DNA of 64,000 nt. It comes from Streptomyces cinnamoneus. Lineage in GTDB: Bacteria; Actinomycetota; Actinomycetes; Streptomycetales; Streptomycetaceae. The first letter of the stretch is position 1. Each line of letters starts with the position of its first letter. Shown here in pieces: positions 10,861 through 20,814 of the stretch. The notes under the pieces were generated by a model, which saw only the letters and a list, made by a program, of their open reading frames with translations, was not told the origin of the DNA and did not search any database. The DNA lies in NCBI RefSeq assembly GCF_002939475.1, contig NZ_PKFQ01000001.1:2232001-2296000 (forward strand), in the 5' to 3' direction. Made by a program: the position numbers and the translations under genes.

Positions 10861-11127
10861 ATGCGTATCGTCATCACCCGAACCGGCGGTTTTGCAGGCA
10901 TCGAGCGCCGGGCCGAGCTGGACACCTGCGGCCGGTCCGACGCCACGCACCTGGAGGCCCTGGCCCACCGCGCCCTCGCGCCGGGCCGGGAGGCACCGAC
11001 GAGGGGCGTACCGGACGGCTTCCACTACGAGATCAACGTGGACGGCCGTTCGGTCCACCTCGCCGACCCGCACCTCACCGAGGAACAGCGCGAACTGATC
11101 CGCACGGTGCTGAAGGAGGGAGCCTGA
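10861..11127 (+). CDS. Emfourin-type inhibitor of the adjacent M4 peptidase
   Basis: 88-residue protein starting MRIVITRTGGFAGIERRAELD, followed by a short helical part, FHYEINVDGRSVHLADP, and a C-terminal helix EEQRELIRTVLKE. This pattern (GGFAG-type N-terminal strand, [F/Y]-x-Y-x-[I/V/L] strand, helical C-terminus) matches emfourin, the slow tight-binding inhibitor of protealysin described in Serratia. The gene starts 37 bp after the M4 peptidase stop on the same strand. Assignment is by motif memory plus neighbourhood; inhibition itself is inferred. Confidence 0.8.
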   Translation: MRIVITRTGGFAGIERRAELDTCGRSDATHLEALAHRALAPGREAPTRGVPDGFHYEINVDGRSVHLADPHLTEEQRELIRTVLKEGA

Positions 11128-11133
11128 CGGAGG

Positions 11134-12075
11134 TCAGAACCCCAGCTTCCGCAGCTGCTTCGGGTCCCGCTGCCAGTCCTTGGCGACCTTGACGTGCAGG
11201 TCCAGGTAGACCGGCGTGCCCAGCAGGGCCTCGATGTGCTTGCGGGACTTCATGCCGACCTCCTTCAGACGAGCGCCCTTGGGGCCGATGATGATGCCCT
11301 TCTGGCTGGGCCGCTCGATGTAGACGTTGGCGTGGATGTCCAGCAGCGGCTTGTCCTTGGGCCGGTCCTCGCGCGGCAGCATCTCCTCGACCACGACGGC
11401 GATGGAGTGCGGCAGCTCGTCCCGGACGCCCTCCAGGGCGGCCTCGCGGATCAGCTCGGCGACCATGACCTGCTCGGGCTCGTCGGTGAGGTCGCCCTCG
11501 GGGTAGAGCGGCGGGCTCTCCGGCAGCAGCGGGGCGATCAGGTCGGCCAGCAGGGAGACCTGCTTGTCGCCGACGGCCGAGACCGGGACGATCTGCGCCC
11601 ACTGGATGCCCAGCTCCTCGCCCAGTTGCTGGATGGCGATCAGCTGCTCGGCGAGCTGCTTGGAGTCGACCAGGTCCGTCTTGGTGACGATCGCGATCTT
11701 CGGGGTCTTCTTGATCCCCGCGAGCTCCTTGGCGATGAATTTGTCGCCGGGGCCGAGCTTCTGGTCGGCCGGCAGGCAGAAGCCGATCACGTCGACCTCG
11801 GCCCAGGTGGTCCGCACCACGTCGTTGAGCCGCTCGCCCAGCAGGGTGCGCGGCTTGTGCAGGCCGGGGGTGTCGACCAGGACGAGCTGGGCCTCCGGGC
11901 GGTGCACGATGCCGCGCACGGTGTGCCGGGTGGTCTGCGGGCGGTTCGAGGTGATCGCGACCTTCGTCCCCACCAGTGCGTTGGTCAGGGTCGACTTGCC
12001 CGCGTTGGGCCGGCCGACGAAGCACGCGAAGCCCGCGCGGTGGGGGGCCTGGGAGGGAGCGGAGGCGTTGTCCAT
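11134..12075 (-). CDS. era: GTPase Era
   Basis: Ribosome-assembly GTPase that binds the 3' end of 16S rRNA. It is 313 residues with G1 GRPNAGKS (21-28), a switch I region with NRPQTTRH, G3 DTPGLH, TKTD as the G4 variant of NKxD, and a C-terminal KH domain containing GIIIGPKGARLKEVG. ATG 12075 is at the family start. It converges with the emfourin gene, leaving only 6 bp between the stops. The cytidine deaminase-like gene precedes it, an order conserved in actinobacteria. Confidence 0.95.
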   Translation of the reverse strand: MDNASAPSQAPHRAGFACFVGRPNAGKSTLTNALVGTKVAITSNRPQTTRHTVRGIVHRPEAQLVLVDTPGLHKPRTLLGERLNDVVRTTWAEVDVIGFCLPADQKLGPGDKFIAKELAGIKKTPKIAIVTKTDLVDSKQLAEQLIAIQQLGEELGIQWAQIVPVSAVGDKQVSLLADLIAPLLPESPPLYPEGDLTDEPEQVMVAELIREAALEGVRDELPHSIAVVVEEMLPREDRPKDKPLLDIHANVYIERPSQKGIIIGPKGARLKEVGMKSRKHIEALLGTPVYLDLHVKVAKDWQRDPKQLRKLGF

Positions 12076-12186
12076 GCCTCACATTCTCCCCGATCGTCCA
12101 CGCCCCGCCGACCAGCGGGCCCGGCCCGCGGGGCGGACACCCCCCAGGGCGAACCACGCGGCGAGGTCCGGGGGCGTGCCACCCGC

Positions 12187-12534
12187 TCAGCCCGCGGCGG
12201 TCACGGTGCGCACGGTGCCGTCGGGGCCCGCCAGCAGCACCGGGGTGTCCGCCCCGCCCAGGTCGCGGACGGCCGCGCGGTCCTCGTCCGAAGCGGCCGC
12301 CGCCTCCGAGACGACCACCGCGGCCTCCAGGGACCTCGCACCGCTGGCCACGGCCATGGCCACGGCCGTCCGGAGCGCGCTCAGCCGCAGCGAGTCCAGG
12401 GCGACGGTGCCGGCGACGTACGTGCGTCCCGTCTCGTCGCGGACGGCCGCGCCCTCGGCGACGGCGTTGCGGGCGCGGGTGGCGCGGGCGAGGGTGATGA
12501 GCTTGCGGTCTTCGGGATCCAGCGTCTCCGTCAT
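12187..12534 (-). CDS. Cytidine deaminase-like protein lacking the zinc site
   Basis: A 115-residue protein (MTETLDPEDRKLITLARATR). Its length, the start ARATRARNAVAEGAAVRDETGRTYVAGTV and the helix LRTAVAMAVASGA match the cytidine deaminase fold. However, the catalytic (C/H)AE motif and the PCxxC zinc ligands are absent (the corresponding stretch reads VVVSEAAAASDEDRAAVRDL). It probably does not deaminate. It sits between corC and era as in other actinobacteria, so a scaffold or ligand-binding role is possible but unproven. Confidence 0.75.
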   Translation of the reverse strand: MTETLDPEDRKLITLARATRARNAVAEGAAVRDETGRTYVAGTVALDSLRLSALRTAVAMAVASGARSLEAAVVVSEAAAASDEDRAAVRDLGGADTPVLLAGPDGTVRTVTAAG

Positions 12535-12568
12535 ACCCGGGAGCATAGGGGCGGCCCGGCCCGGGCCC

Positions 12569-13459
12569 TCAGCCGGCCACCGAGGACATGCCCCCGCGCC
12601 GCCCCTCCGGCGAGTCGAGCCACTGGAGCTTCTCCGCCGTGCCCGTGCCCTGGACGGGGTTGTGGAGGCAGAGCCGCAGGTCCGGGCGGGCGGGCACGGA
12701 CAGAGAGGTGCTCTCCATGTGGAGCGTGCCGACCAGGGGGTGCTGGAACTCCTTGACCAGCATGCCCGCGGGCTGCACGTCACGGCGGGCCCACAGCCGG
12801 ACGAATTCGGGGCTGACGGCGGCCAGTTCCTCGACGATCTCCTCGAACCCCTCGTCGCCGCCCCGGTGCTCCGAGCACGCGGCCCGGTACTGGGCGACGA
12901 CGCGGGGCGCGTTCTGCTCCCAGTTGGCGGCCCGGGAGCGGTAGACCGGGTCGGTGAAGAAGTCGACCAGGCAGTTCTGCCGGGCCTTCGGCCGGAAGCC
13001 CATGACGAGGCCGGCCGGCTCGTTGTAGGCGACCAGGTTCCAGTACGGGTCCATGATGTGCGCCGGGAACGGCGCCCAGCCGTCGATCAGCCGCTTGAGG
13101 CTGTCGCACACGTAGCCCGTCTCGTACTCGGACTCGGGCAGCGGCGGGTTCAGCCCGGCCAGGACGTACAGGTGCCGCCGCTCGGGGCCGCTCAGCCTCA
13201 GCACGCCCGCCACGGCGTCGAGCACCTGCGGGGAGACGGTGATGTCCCGGCCCTGCTCCAGCCACTGGTACCAGGAGGCGCCCACTCCGGCGAGGACGGC
13301 GACCTCCTCCCGGCGCAGCCCCGGCGTGCGGCGGCGGGCCCCGCCGTCCGGCAGCCCGGCCTCGGCCGGACTCACCCGGGCGCGCCTGCTCATCAGGAAC
13401 TCGCGCAGCTCCGTACGGCGGCGCGGCCTCGCGGCGGCCGCGTGTGTCGCGGTGGTCAA
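12569..13459 (-). CDS. HTH regulator with MmyB-type ligand-binding domain
   Basis: A 296-residue regulator. The HTH (residues about 15-85) reads RTELREFLMSRRARVSP, then TPGLRREEVAVLAGVGASWYQWLEQGR. A PAS-like MmyB domain follows, with IMDPYWNLVAYNEPA and the C-terminal FQHPLVGTLHMESTSL. TTG 13459 with GGGGGAG upstream keeps the conserved first helix; the first ATG (13393) would remove it. The gene diverges from an MFS exporter 89 bp away, so it most likely controls that exporter. Confidence 0.85.
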   Translation of the reverse strand: MTTATHAAAARPRRRTELREFLMSRRARVSPAEAGLPDGGARRRTPGLRREEVAVLAGVGASWYQWLEQGRDITVSPQVLDAVAGVLRLSGPERRHLYVLAGLNPPLPESEYETGYVCDSLKRLIDGWAPFPAHIMDPYWNLVAYNEPAGLVMGFRPKARQNCLVDFFTDPVYRSRAANWEQNAPRVVAQYRAACSEHRGGDEGFEEIVEELAAVSPEFVRLWARRDVQPAGMLVKEFQHPLVGTLHMESTSLSVPARPDLRLCLHNPVQGTGTAEKLQWLDSPEGRRGGMSSVAG

Positions 13460-13478
13460 CGGCTCCCCCTGTCCCCCT

Positions 13479-13541
13479 GCCTGGTGGTGCGGCCACCACC
13501 ATAAACACCCTCTCCCCACGGGTATTCCCCGGCCACCAGGC
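13479..13541. promoter_or_regulatory. Inverted repeat in the regulator/MFS intergenic region
   Basis: Half-sites GCCTGGTGG (13479-13487) and CCACCAGGC (13533-13541) are exact reverse complements 45 bp apart, and a smaller GGTGG...CCACC pair lies at 13484-13498. They flank the likely divergent promoters. Candidate operator of the MmyB-type regulator; not confirmed. Confidence 0.4.
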
Positions 13542-13548
13542 TGATCGC

Positions 13549-14988
13549 ATGGCGATCGAAACCCCTCCCCTGACCTCCGCTCCCCCCGCCTCACCCGGCA
13601 TGGCGACCCGCGACAAGCTCGTCCTGCTGCTCCTGTGCGCCGCCCAGTTCATCGTCGCGCTCGACTTCTCCATCCTGAACGTGGCGCTGCCCGTCCTGGG
13701 CGACGACCTCGGCATGGGCCAGGCCGACCTCCAGTGGGCGGTCACCGCGTTCGCCCTGCCGTCCGGCGGCTTCCTGCTGTTCTTCGGCCGCACAGCCGAC
13801 CTGTACGGGCGCCGCAAGCTGTTCCTCGCCGGGCTGGCGCTCTTCACCGCGGCCTCCGTGCTGGCCACCCTCGCCTGGGACCCGGCGTCGTTCCTCGCGG
13901 GACGGGCGCTGCAGGGCCTGGGGGCGGCCGTCATCGTGCCGACCGGCATGTCCCTGCTGACCACCACCTTCGCCGAGGGCCCGCAGCGGGAGCGGGCACT
14001 GGGCATCAGCGGCACGCTGATGTCCCTGGGCTTCACCATCGGCATGGTGCTGGGCGGCGTGCTGACCGACGCGCTGGGCTGGCGCTCCACGATGGGCCTG
14101 CTCGCCGTGGCGGGTGTGGGCGTGCTGCTGGCGGCGCCCGGCCTGCTGACCGAGTCCCGGCTCGCCACGCGGCCCCGGCTGGACGTGCCGGGCGCGGTGA
14201 CGGTGACGGGCGGTCTGCTGGCGGTCATCTACGCGCTGTCGACCGCGGCCCAGCACGGCTTCGGCGGCGTGGACGTCCTGGTGACGCTGATCGCGGGCGT
14301 TCTGCTGCTCGTGGCCTTCGTCGTGGTCGAGGCCCGGGCCGCGGAACCGCTGGTCTCGCTGCCGATGCTGCGGCGGCGGACCGTGGCCTGGGGGAACCTG
14401 GCCGGGCTCGTCACGTTCGCGATGATGAGCACGGTGATCTTCCTGCTGACCCTGTACCTCCAGGAGGTCCTGGAGCTGTCGGCGTTCCGCACCGGCCTGG
14501 TCTTCGGTGTGCAGGGCCTGCTGGCGGCGGCGTCCGGGATGGTCGCACCCAGGGTCATAGCCCGCTTCGGGGCGCGCACCACGCTGGTGGCGGGGCTGCT
14601 GGTGCAGGCCGGGTTCACGGCGTCGCTGCTGGGCCTGGGCGTCTCCTCCGGCGCCTGGCTGGCCCTGGCGGGGGTGTCGCTGGGCTGCGTCGGCCACCTC
14701 TGGGCCATCGTGGCGTACGGCGTGACGGCGACGTCGGGCCTGCCGGACGCCGAGCAGGGCCTGGCCACGGGCCTGGTGACCAGCTCCCAGCAGATCGGCA
14801 TCACGATCGGCATCCCCCTGCTGAGCGCCGTGTCCTCGGCGCGGGTCGCCGCCCTGGGCGACGGCGGCGAGGGGTTCGCTTCGGCGACGCTCGGCGGCAT
14901 CAAGCTGGCCCTGGGCCTGGACGCCGCCGTGGTGGCGGCGGTGGCGGTGCTCGTGGCGGCCGGGCTGCGGAGGGTGGCGGGACGCTGA
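13549..14988 (+). CDS. MFS drug exporter, DHA2 type
   Basis: A 479-residue transporter with about 14 hydrophobic segments. The first helix contains the DHA2 signature AQFIVALDFSILNVALPVL, motif A appears as GRTADLYGRRKLFLAG, and motif C as SLGFTIGMVLGGVLTDALGWR. It should export drugs or metabolites in exchange for protons. ATG 13549 is close to a purine-poor leader without a clear ribosome site. It is divergent from the MmyB-type HTH gene and is followed directly by a strong hairpin. The substrate is unknown. Confidence 0.88.
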   Translation: MAIETPPLTSAPPASPGMATRDKLVLLLLCAAQFIVALDFSILNVALPVLGDDLGMGQADLQWAVTAFALPSGGFLLFFGRTADLYGRRKLFLAGLALFTAASVLATLAWDPASFLAGRALQGLGAAVIVPTGMSLLTTTFAEGPQRERALGISGTLMSLGFTIGMVLGGVLTDALGWRSTMGLLAVAGVGVLLAAPGLLTESRLATRPRLDVPGAVTVTGGLLAVIYALSTAAQHGFGGVDVLVTLIAGVLLLVAFVVVEARAAEPLVSLPMLRRRTVAWGNLAGLVTFAMMSTVIFLLTLYLQEVLELSAFRTGLVFGVQGLLAAASGMVAPRVIARFGARTTLVAGLLVQAGFTASLLGLGVSSGAWLALAGVSLGCVGHLWAIVAYGVTATSGLPDAEQGLATGLVTSSQQIGITIGIPLLSAVSSARVAALGDGGEGFASATLGGIKLALGLDAAVVAAVAVLVAAGLRRVAGR

Positions 14989-14999
14989 GGCACTCCCGT

Positions 15000-15055
15000 G
15001 TTCCTCGTGCGCCGGACGGGCCGCTTGAAGGCGGCCCGTCCGGCGCACGAGGAAC
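15000..15055. terminator. Very long perfect hairpin between MFS and DoxX genes
   Basis: A 25-bp perfect inverted repeat (15000-15024 and 15031-15055) with the 6-nt loop TTGAAG lies between convergent genes and starts 12 bp after the MFS stop. The stem contains the GCGCCGGACGGGCC core that recurs in Streptomyces terminators. Likely bidirectional. Confidence 0.85.
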
Positions 15056-15057
15056 CG

Positions 15058-15501
15058 TCAGCGGGCCGGCACCGCCTGCTTGGCGCGGTAGCCCAGCGAC
15101 GGGCGTCCCGCCGTGTCCGCGGCGGCGATCAGGAGACCGCCCAGCATCGAGAGGTTCTTGAAGAAGTGGATGCGCTGCTGCATCCGCTTCGCCGGGTCGT
15201 CCTCCTGCCAGTAGGCGTGCCCGGCCAGCGTCGTCGGCACGAGGCTGCCCGCCAGGGCCAGCGCCGCCAGCCGGGGGAAGGCCCCGAGGGCCAGCAGCAC
15301 GCCGGCCCCCACGTGGACGGCGCCGTTCACGCGCACCAGCGCGACGGCGTCGTGCGGCAGCCCGGGGACGTGGTCGGCGATGGCGAGGGCGACGCGCTCG
15401 GCCATCGGCGCCACCGCCTCCGGGTGCTGGAGCGTCTGCACGCCGCTCGTCACGAACGCCGAGGCCAGCAGGGGACGGGCGAGTCTTCTGAGTACCGGCA
15501 C
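15058..15501 (-). CDS. DoxX-family membrane protein
   Basis: A 147-residue protein with four hydrophobic helices. PVLRRLARPLLASAFVTSGV is the usual DoxX opening; AHYWQ-like GHAYWQEDDPAKRMQQRIHF and FFKNLSMLGGLLIAAAD follow, which is the conserved DoxX loop and last helix. Members sit in membrane redox or antioxidant complexes; the exact role here is unknown. GTG 15501 reproduces the family start but its purine run is very close; TTG 15534 is an alternative. It lies 73 bp downstream of corC. Confidence 0.8.
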   Translation of the reverse strand: MPVLRRLARPLLASAFVTSGVQTLQHPEAVAPMAERVALAIADHVPGLPHDAVALVRVNGAVHVGAGVLLALGAFPRLAALALAGSLVPTTLAGHAYWQEDDPAKRMQQRIHFFKNLSMLGGLLIAAADTAGRPSLGYRAKQAVPAR

Positions 15502-15574
15502 TCCGCGAGCATCCCCGTCCGCGTCCCGCCTCAAAGCCGCGCGCCGGGCGATTCCCCCGACCGGCCGTCTTCCG

Positions 15575-16888
15575 CTACGCCTCGTCCCCCGGCCCGTCGA
15601 CGGGCTCCACCAGCACCGTGACGATGCGGTTGCGGCGTCCCGCCGCGGACTCGGCCGTCAGCCGCAGCGTCGCCGGCGACGGGGCCGGACCGCCCTGGTC
15701 CACCAGCGGGACCGGGACCTCCGCCATCGCGCCGGCGATGGGCACCCGGCCCAGGGACTTGGCGAGGAGGCCGCCGACGGTCTCCACGTCCTCGTCGTCC
15801 AGCTCCAGGCCGTACAGCTCGCCGAGGTCGCCCAGGTCGAGCCGGGCCGTGACGCGGTAGCGGCCCTCGCCCAGCTCCTCGACGGGCGGCAGCTCCCGGT
15901 CGTACTCGTCGGTGATCTCGCCGACGATCTCCTCGAGGATGTCCTCGATGGTGACGATGCCGGCCGTGCCGCCGTACTCGTCGATGACGACCGCGCAGTG
16001 GTTGCGCTGCTGCTGCATCTCGCGCAGCAGGTCGCCGGCGTTCTTGGTGTCGGGCACGAACACCGCGGGCCGCATGGCCGTGGAGACCAGCTCGGCCTCC
16101 GCGTCCCGGCTGATGTGGGTCTTGCGGGCGAGGTCCTTGAGGTAGACGACGCCGACGATGTCGTCCTCGTTCTCGCCGGTGACGGGGATGCGGGAGAAGC
16201 CCGAGCGCAGCGCCAGCGTGAGGGCCTGCCGGATGGTCTTGCCCCGCTCGATGACGACCAGGTCCGTGCGCGGGACCATCACCTCGCGCACGAGCGTGTC
16301 GCCCAGCTCGAAGACGGAGTGCACCATGCGACGCTCGTCGTCCTCGATGAGCGACTCCTTCTCGGCCAGGTCGACCATGGCCCGCAGCTCCGCCTCGGAG
16401 GCGAACGGGCCCATGCGGAAGCCCTTGCCGGGGGTGAGGGCGTTGCCGATGAGGATCAGCAGCCGGGGCACCGGGCCCAGGACCCGGGCGAGCGGCAGGA
16501 GGACGTACGCGGCGGCGGTGGCCGTGCCCAGGGGGTGCTGCCGGCCGATCGTGCGCGGCGAGACGCCGACGGCCACGTACGAGACGAGGACCATCACGGC
16601 GACGGCGACGGTCAGCGCCTGCCAGGTGGCGTCGAACTCCTCCAGGCACACGTAGGTGACGAAGACGCCCGCCGCCATCTCGCACGCGACGCGGACGAGC
16701 AGCGCCAGGTTGAGGTAGCGGGTCGGGTCGGCGGCGACGGCCATCAGCCGGGCGCCGCCGCGCCGGCCGGACCGGACGGCCTCCTCGGCGCGGAACCGGG
16801 TGGTCCGCGCCAGGCCGGCCTCCGCGCAGGCGGCCAGCCAGGCGACGACGAGCAGCAGGACCGCCGCGGTGATCAGCTGGCCGGTCAC
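15575..16888 (-). CDS. CNNM/CorC-type membrane protein with CBS domains
   Basis: 437 residues. An N-terminal CNNM (DUF21) membrane part, with about three to four helices up to residue 150, is followed by the linker [20 protein letters not shown], then [26 protein letters not shown] opening two CBS motifs (about 195-320). A C-terminal CorC/HlyC domain contains the [20 protein letters not shown] block and TVGGLLA. Homologues move or sense magnesium/cobalt. GTG 16888 overlaps the ybeY stop (GTGA), so translation is coupled. Confidence 0.92.
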   Translation of the reverse strand: MTGQLITAAVLLLVVAWLAACAEAGLARTTRFRAEEAVRSGRRGGARLMAVAADPTRYLNLALLVRVACEMAAGVFVTYVCLEEFDATWQALTVAVAVMVLVSYVAVGVSPRTIGRQHPLGTATAAAYVLLPLARVLGPVPRLLILIGNALTPGKGFRMGPFASEAELRAMVDLAEKESLIEDDERRMVHSVFELGDTLVREVMVPRTDLVVIERGKTIRQALTLALRSGFSRIPVTGENEDDIVGVVYLKDLARKTHISRDAEAELVSTAMRPAVFVPDTKNAGDLLREMQQQRNHCAVVIDEYGGTAGIVTIEDILEEIVGEITDEYDRELPPVEELGEGRYRVTARLDLGDLGELYGLELDDEDVETVGGLLAKSLGRVPIAGAMAEVPVPLVDQGGPAPSPATLRLTAESAAGRRNRIVTVLVEPVDGPGDEA

Positions 16889-17382
16889 GTGAACGTGGGC
16901 GCCGGGGAGGGGCCCTCGATGCCGTGCTCCGCGCGCCAGCCGTCGACGATCGCGGCCTGGAGACCGAACATCTCGGCCTTCTCGTCGGGCTCCTCGTGGT
17001 CGTAGCCGAGGAGGTGCAGGACGCCGTGGACGGTGAGCAGCTGGAGCTCCTCGTCCATCGAGTGCCCGGTCGGCGCCTCCTCGCCCTGCTTCCTGGCGAC
17101 CTCGGGACACAGCACGATGTCGCCGAGGAGGCCCTGCGGCGGCTCGTCGTCGTCCTTGGCCGGCGGACGCAGCTCGTCCATCGGGAAGGACATCACGTCG
17201 GTGGGCCCGGGGAGGTCCATCCACTGGATGTGGAGCTGCTCCATGGCTTCGGCGTCGACGACGATGACCGAGAGTTCGGAGAGCGGGTGGATGCGCATCC
17301 GCGCGAGGGCGTAGCGGGCGACGTCGAGGATCGCCTGCTCGTCGACCTCCGTGCCGGATTCGTTGTTGACGTCGATAGCCAT
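16885..17382 (-). CDS. ybeY: Endoribonuclease YbeY
   Basis: Zinc-dependent endoribonuclease involved in 16S rRNA 3'-end maturation and ribosome quality control. It is 165 residues, with the metal motif [11 protein letters not shown] giving H119, H123 and H129, preceded by [10 protein letters not shown] and [11 protein letters not shown]. It lies between phoH (12 bp upstream) and corC (4-bp overlap), the usual bacterial order phoH-ybeY-corC. Confidence 0.95.
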   Translation of the reverse strand: MAIDVNNESGTEVDEQAILDVARYALARMRIHPLSELSVIVVDAEAMEQLHIQWMDLPGPTDVMSFPMDELRPPAKDDDEPPQGLLGDIVLCPEVARKQGEEAPTGHSMDEELQLLTVHGVLHLLGYDHEEPDEKAEMFGLQAAIVDGWRAEHGIEGPSPAPTFT

Positions 17383-17394
17383 GGGTCTCGCGAT

Positions 17395-19467
<2,073 letters not shown>

Positions 19468-19507
19468 GGGCCGGCACTGAAGGCCTGCTCATCCCCTTCT
19501 TTCCTGC

Positions 19508-19540
19508 GTTCCCGTGTCCGGGAACCTTGGAATACCAAGG
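19508..19540. promoter_or_regulatory. Two adjacent small hairpins upstream of phoH
   Basis: GTTCCCG/CGGGAAC (19508-19514 and 19519-19525) and CCTTGG/CCAAGG (19525-19530 and 19535-19540) lie head to tail in the 136-bp gap upstream of phoH, sharing one base. They could be an operator or a leader structure; nothing assigns a function. Confidence 0.35.
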
Positions 19541-19603
19541 GTACGACGGTGCCCCGGCGGGCCCGAGGGGTTTTACGGGCCGGCCGCCGGGCGTCACCGT
19601 CGG

Positions 19604-20737
19604 CTACGGGCAGCGGAAGCCCAGCGTGGGCACCGCCCGGCGCAGCGGCCAGGGCCGGGCCGCGGCGGGCAGGACGCCGTCGAGGAAGGCGTAGCGGCGC
19701 AGGGTCGAGCGGGTCTGGTCGTCGAAGGACCGCACGTGCTGCCACCAGGCGGCGATCTCCACCCACCCGGGTGCCGAGAGCGACCCGCCGAACTCCTGTA
19801 CGGACAGGGCGGCGGTCAGCCCGGCGAAGGCCAGCCGGTCCGCGAGCGGCCAGCCGGCGAGGGTGCCGGTGACGAAGCCGGCCACGAACACGTCCCCGGC
19901 GCCGGTCGGGTCCAGCGCCTCCACCGCGATGGCCGGCACCTCGGCGCTCTCGCCCGTGCCCCCGTCCACCGCGTAGGCGCCGCGCTCCCCCATCGTCACC
20001 ACGGCGACCGGCACCTTGTCCGCGAGGGCGCGGGCCGCGGCGCGCGGGTCGTCGGTGCGGGTGTAGCGCATGGCCTCCTCGGCGTTGGGCAGGAACGCCT
20101 CGCAGTGCTCCAGGTCGGCGAGGTCCGCCGGGTCCCAGCGGCCGGTCTCGTCCCAGCCCACGTCGGCGAAGACCCGGCTGCCCCGGCGGGCCGCCGTCGC
20201 GATCCACTCCTCCTGCCGGCCGGGCACGAGCAGCGCCACGCAGCCGCGCGCCGGCGGCGGGCACTCGGGGGCGGGCTCCTCGGGCGGCGGGGCCTCGTGG
20301 CCGTGGGAGACCATCGTGCGCTCCCCCTCGTACGCCATGGACACGGTGACCGGCGAGTGCCAGCCGGGGACCGTGCGCGAGAGGCTGAGGTCGATGCCCT
20401 CGCCGCGCGAGAGGGACTCCCAGCAGTACTCGCCGTACATGTCGTCGCCGAAGGCCGCCGCGAGCGAGGTGCGCAGGCCCAGCCGCGCCAGCGCGGTGGC
20501 CATGTTGGCGATGCCGCCGGGGCTGGAGCCCATGCCGCGCGCCCACGACTCGGTGCCGCGCACCGGGGCGGAGTCCAGGCCCGTGAAGATGATGTCGAGG
20601 AAGACGGTCCCGGTCAGATAGACGTCCGTCAGCGGGTCGCTCTCGGAACGGACCTCGGCGAGCGGGTCGAGCACGGGGGCCGCCCCCTCGAAGCGCTCTT
20701 CGGGGCTGCCGGCCGGGTGGGGCGAAGGGACCGTCAT
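19604..20737 (-). CDS. PfkB-family carbohydrate kinase
   Basis: A 377-residue ribokinase-like sugar or nucleoside kinase. The N-terminal glycine motif SSPGGIANMATALARLGL and the C-terminal DPTGAGDVFVAGFVTG (with the catalytic base Asp) are both intact. The start MTVPSPHP at ATG 20737 has GAGGAGC upstream. The gene diverges from a GH4 glycosidase, so a glycoside-degradation role is plausible. The substrate is not readable from motifs; about 45 residues precede the kinase fold. Confidence 0.85.
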   Translation of the reverse strand: MTVPSPHPAGSPEERFEGAAPVLDPLAEVRSESDPLTDVYLTGTVFLDIIFTGLDSAPVRGTESWARGMGSSPGGIANMATALARLGLRTSLAAAFGDDMYGEYCWESLSRGEGIDLSLSRTVPGWHSPVTVSMAYEGERTMVSHGHEAPPPEEPAPECPPPARGCVALLVPGRQEEWIATAARRGSRVFADVGWDETGRWDPADLADLEHCEAFLPNAEEAMRYTRTDDPRAAARALADKVPVAVVTMGERGAYAVDGGTGESAEVPAIAVEALDPTGAGDVFVAGFVTGTLAGWPLADRLAFAGLTAALSVQEFGGSLSAPGWVEIAAWWQHVRSFDDQTRSTLRRYAFLDGVLPAAARPWPLRRAVPTLGFRCP

Positions 20738-20814
20738 GCTCGCTCGTTGCTCCTCTCGGGGATGCACGGGTGCGGGTCCGGACAGTGTGCCCGATGCTGC
20801 GGTACGTTCCGCCC

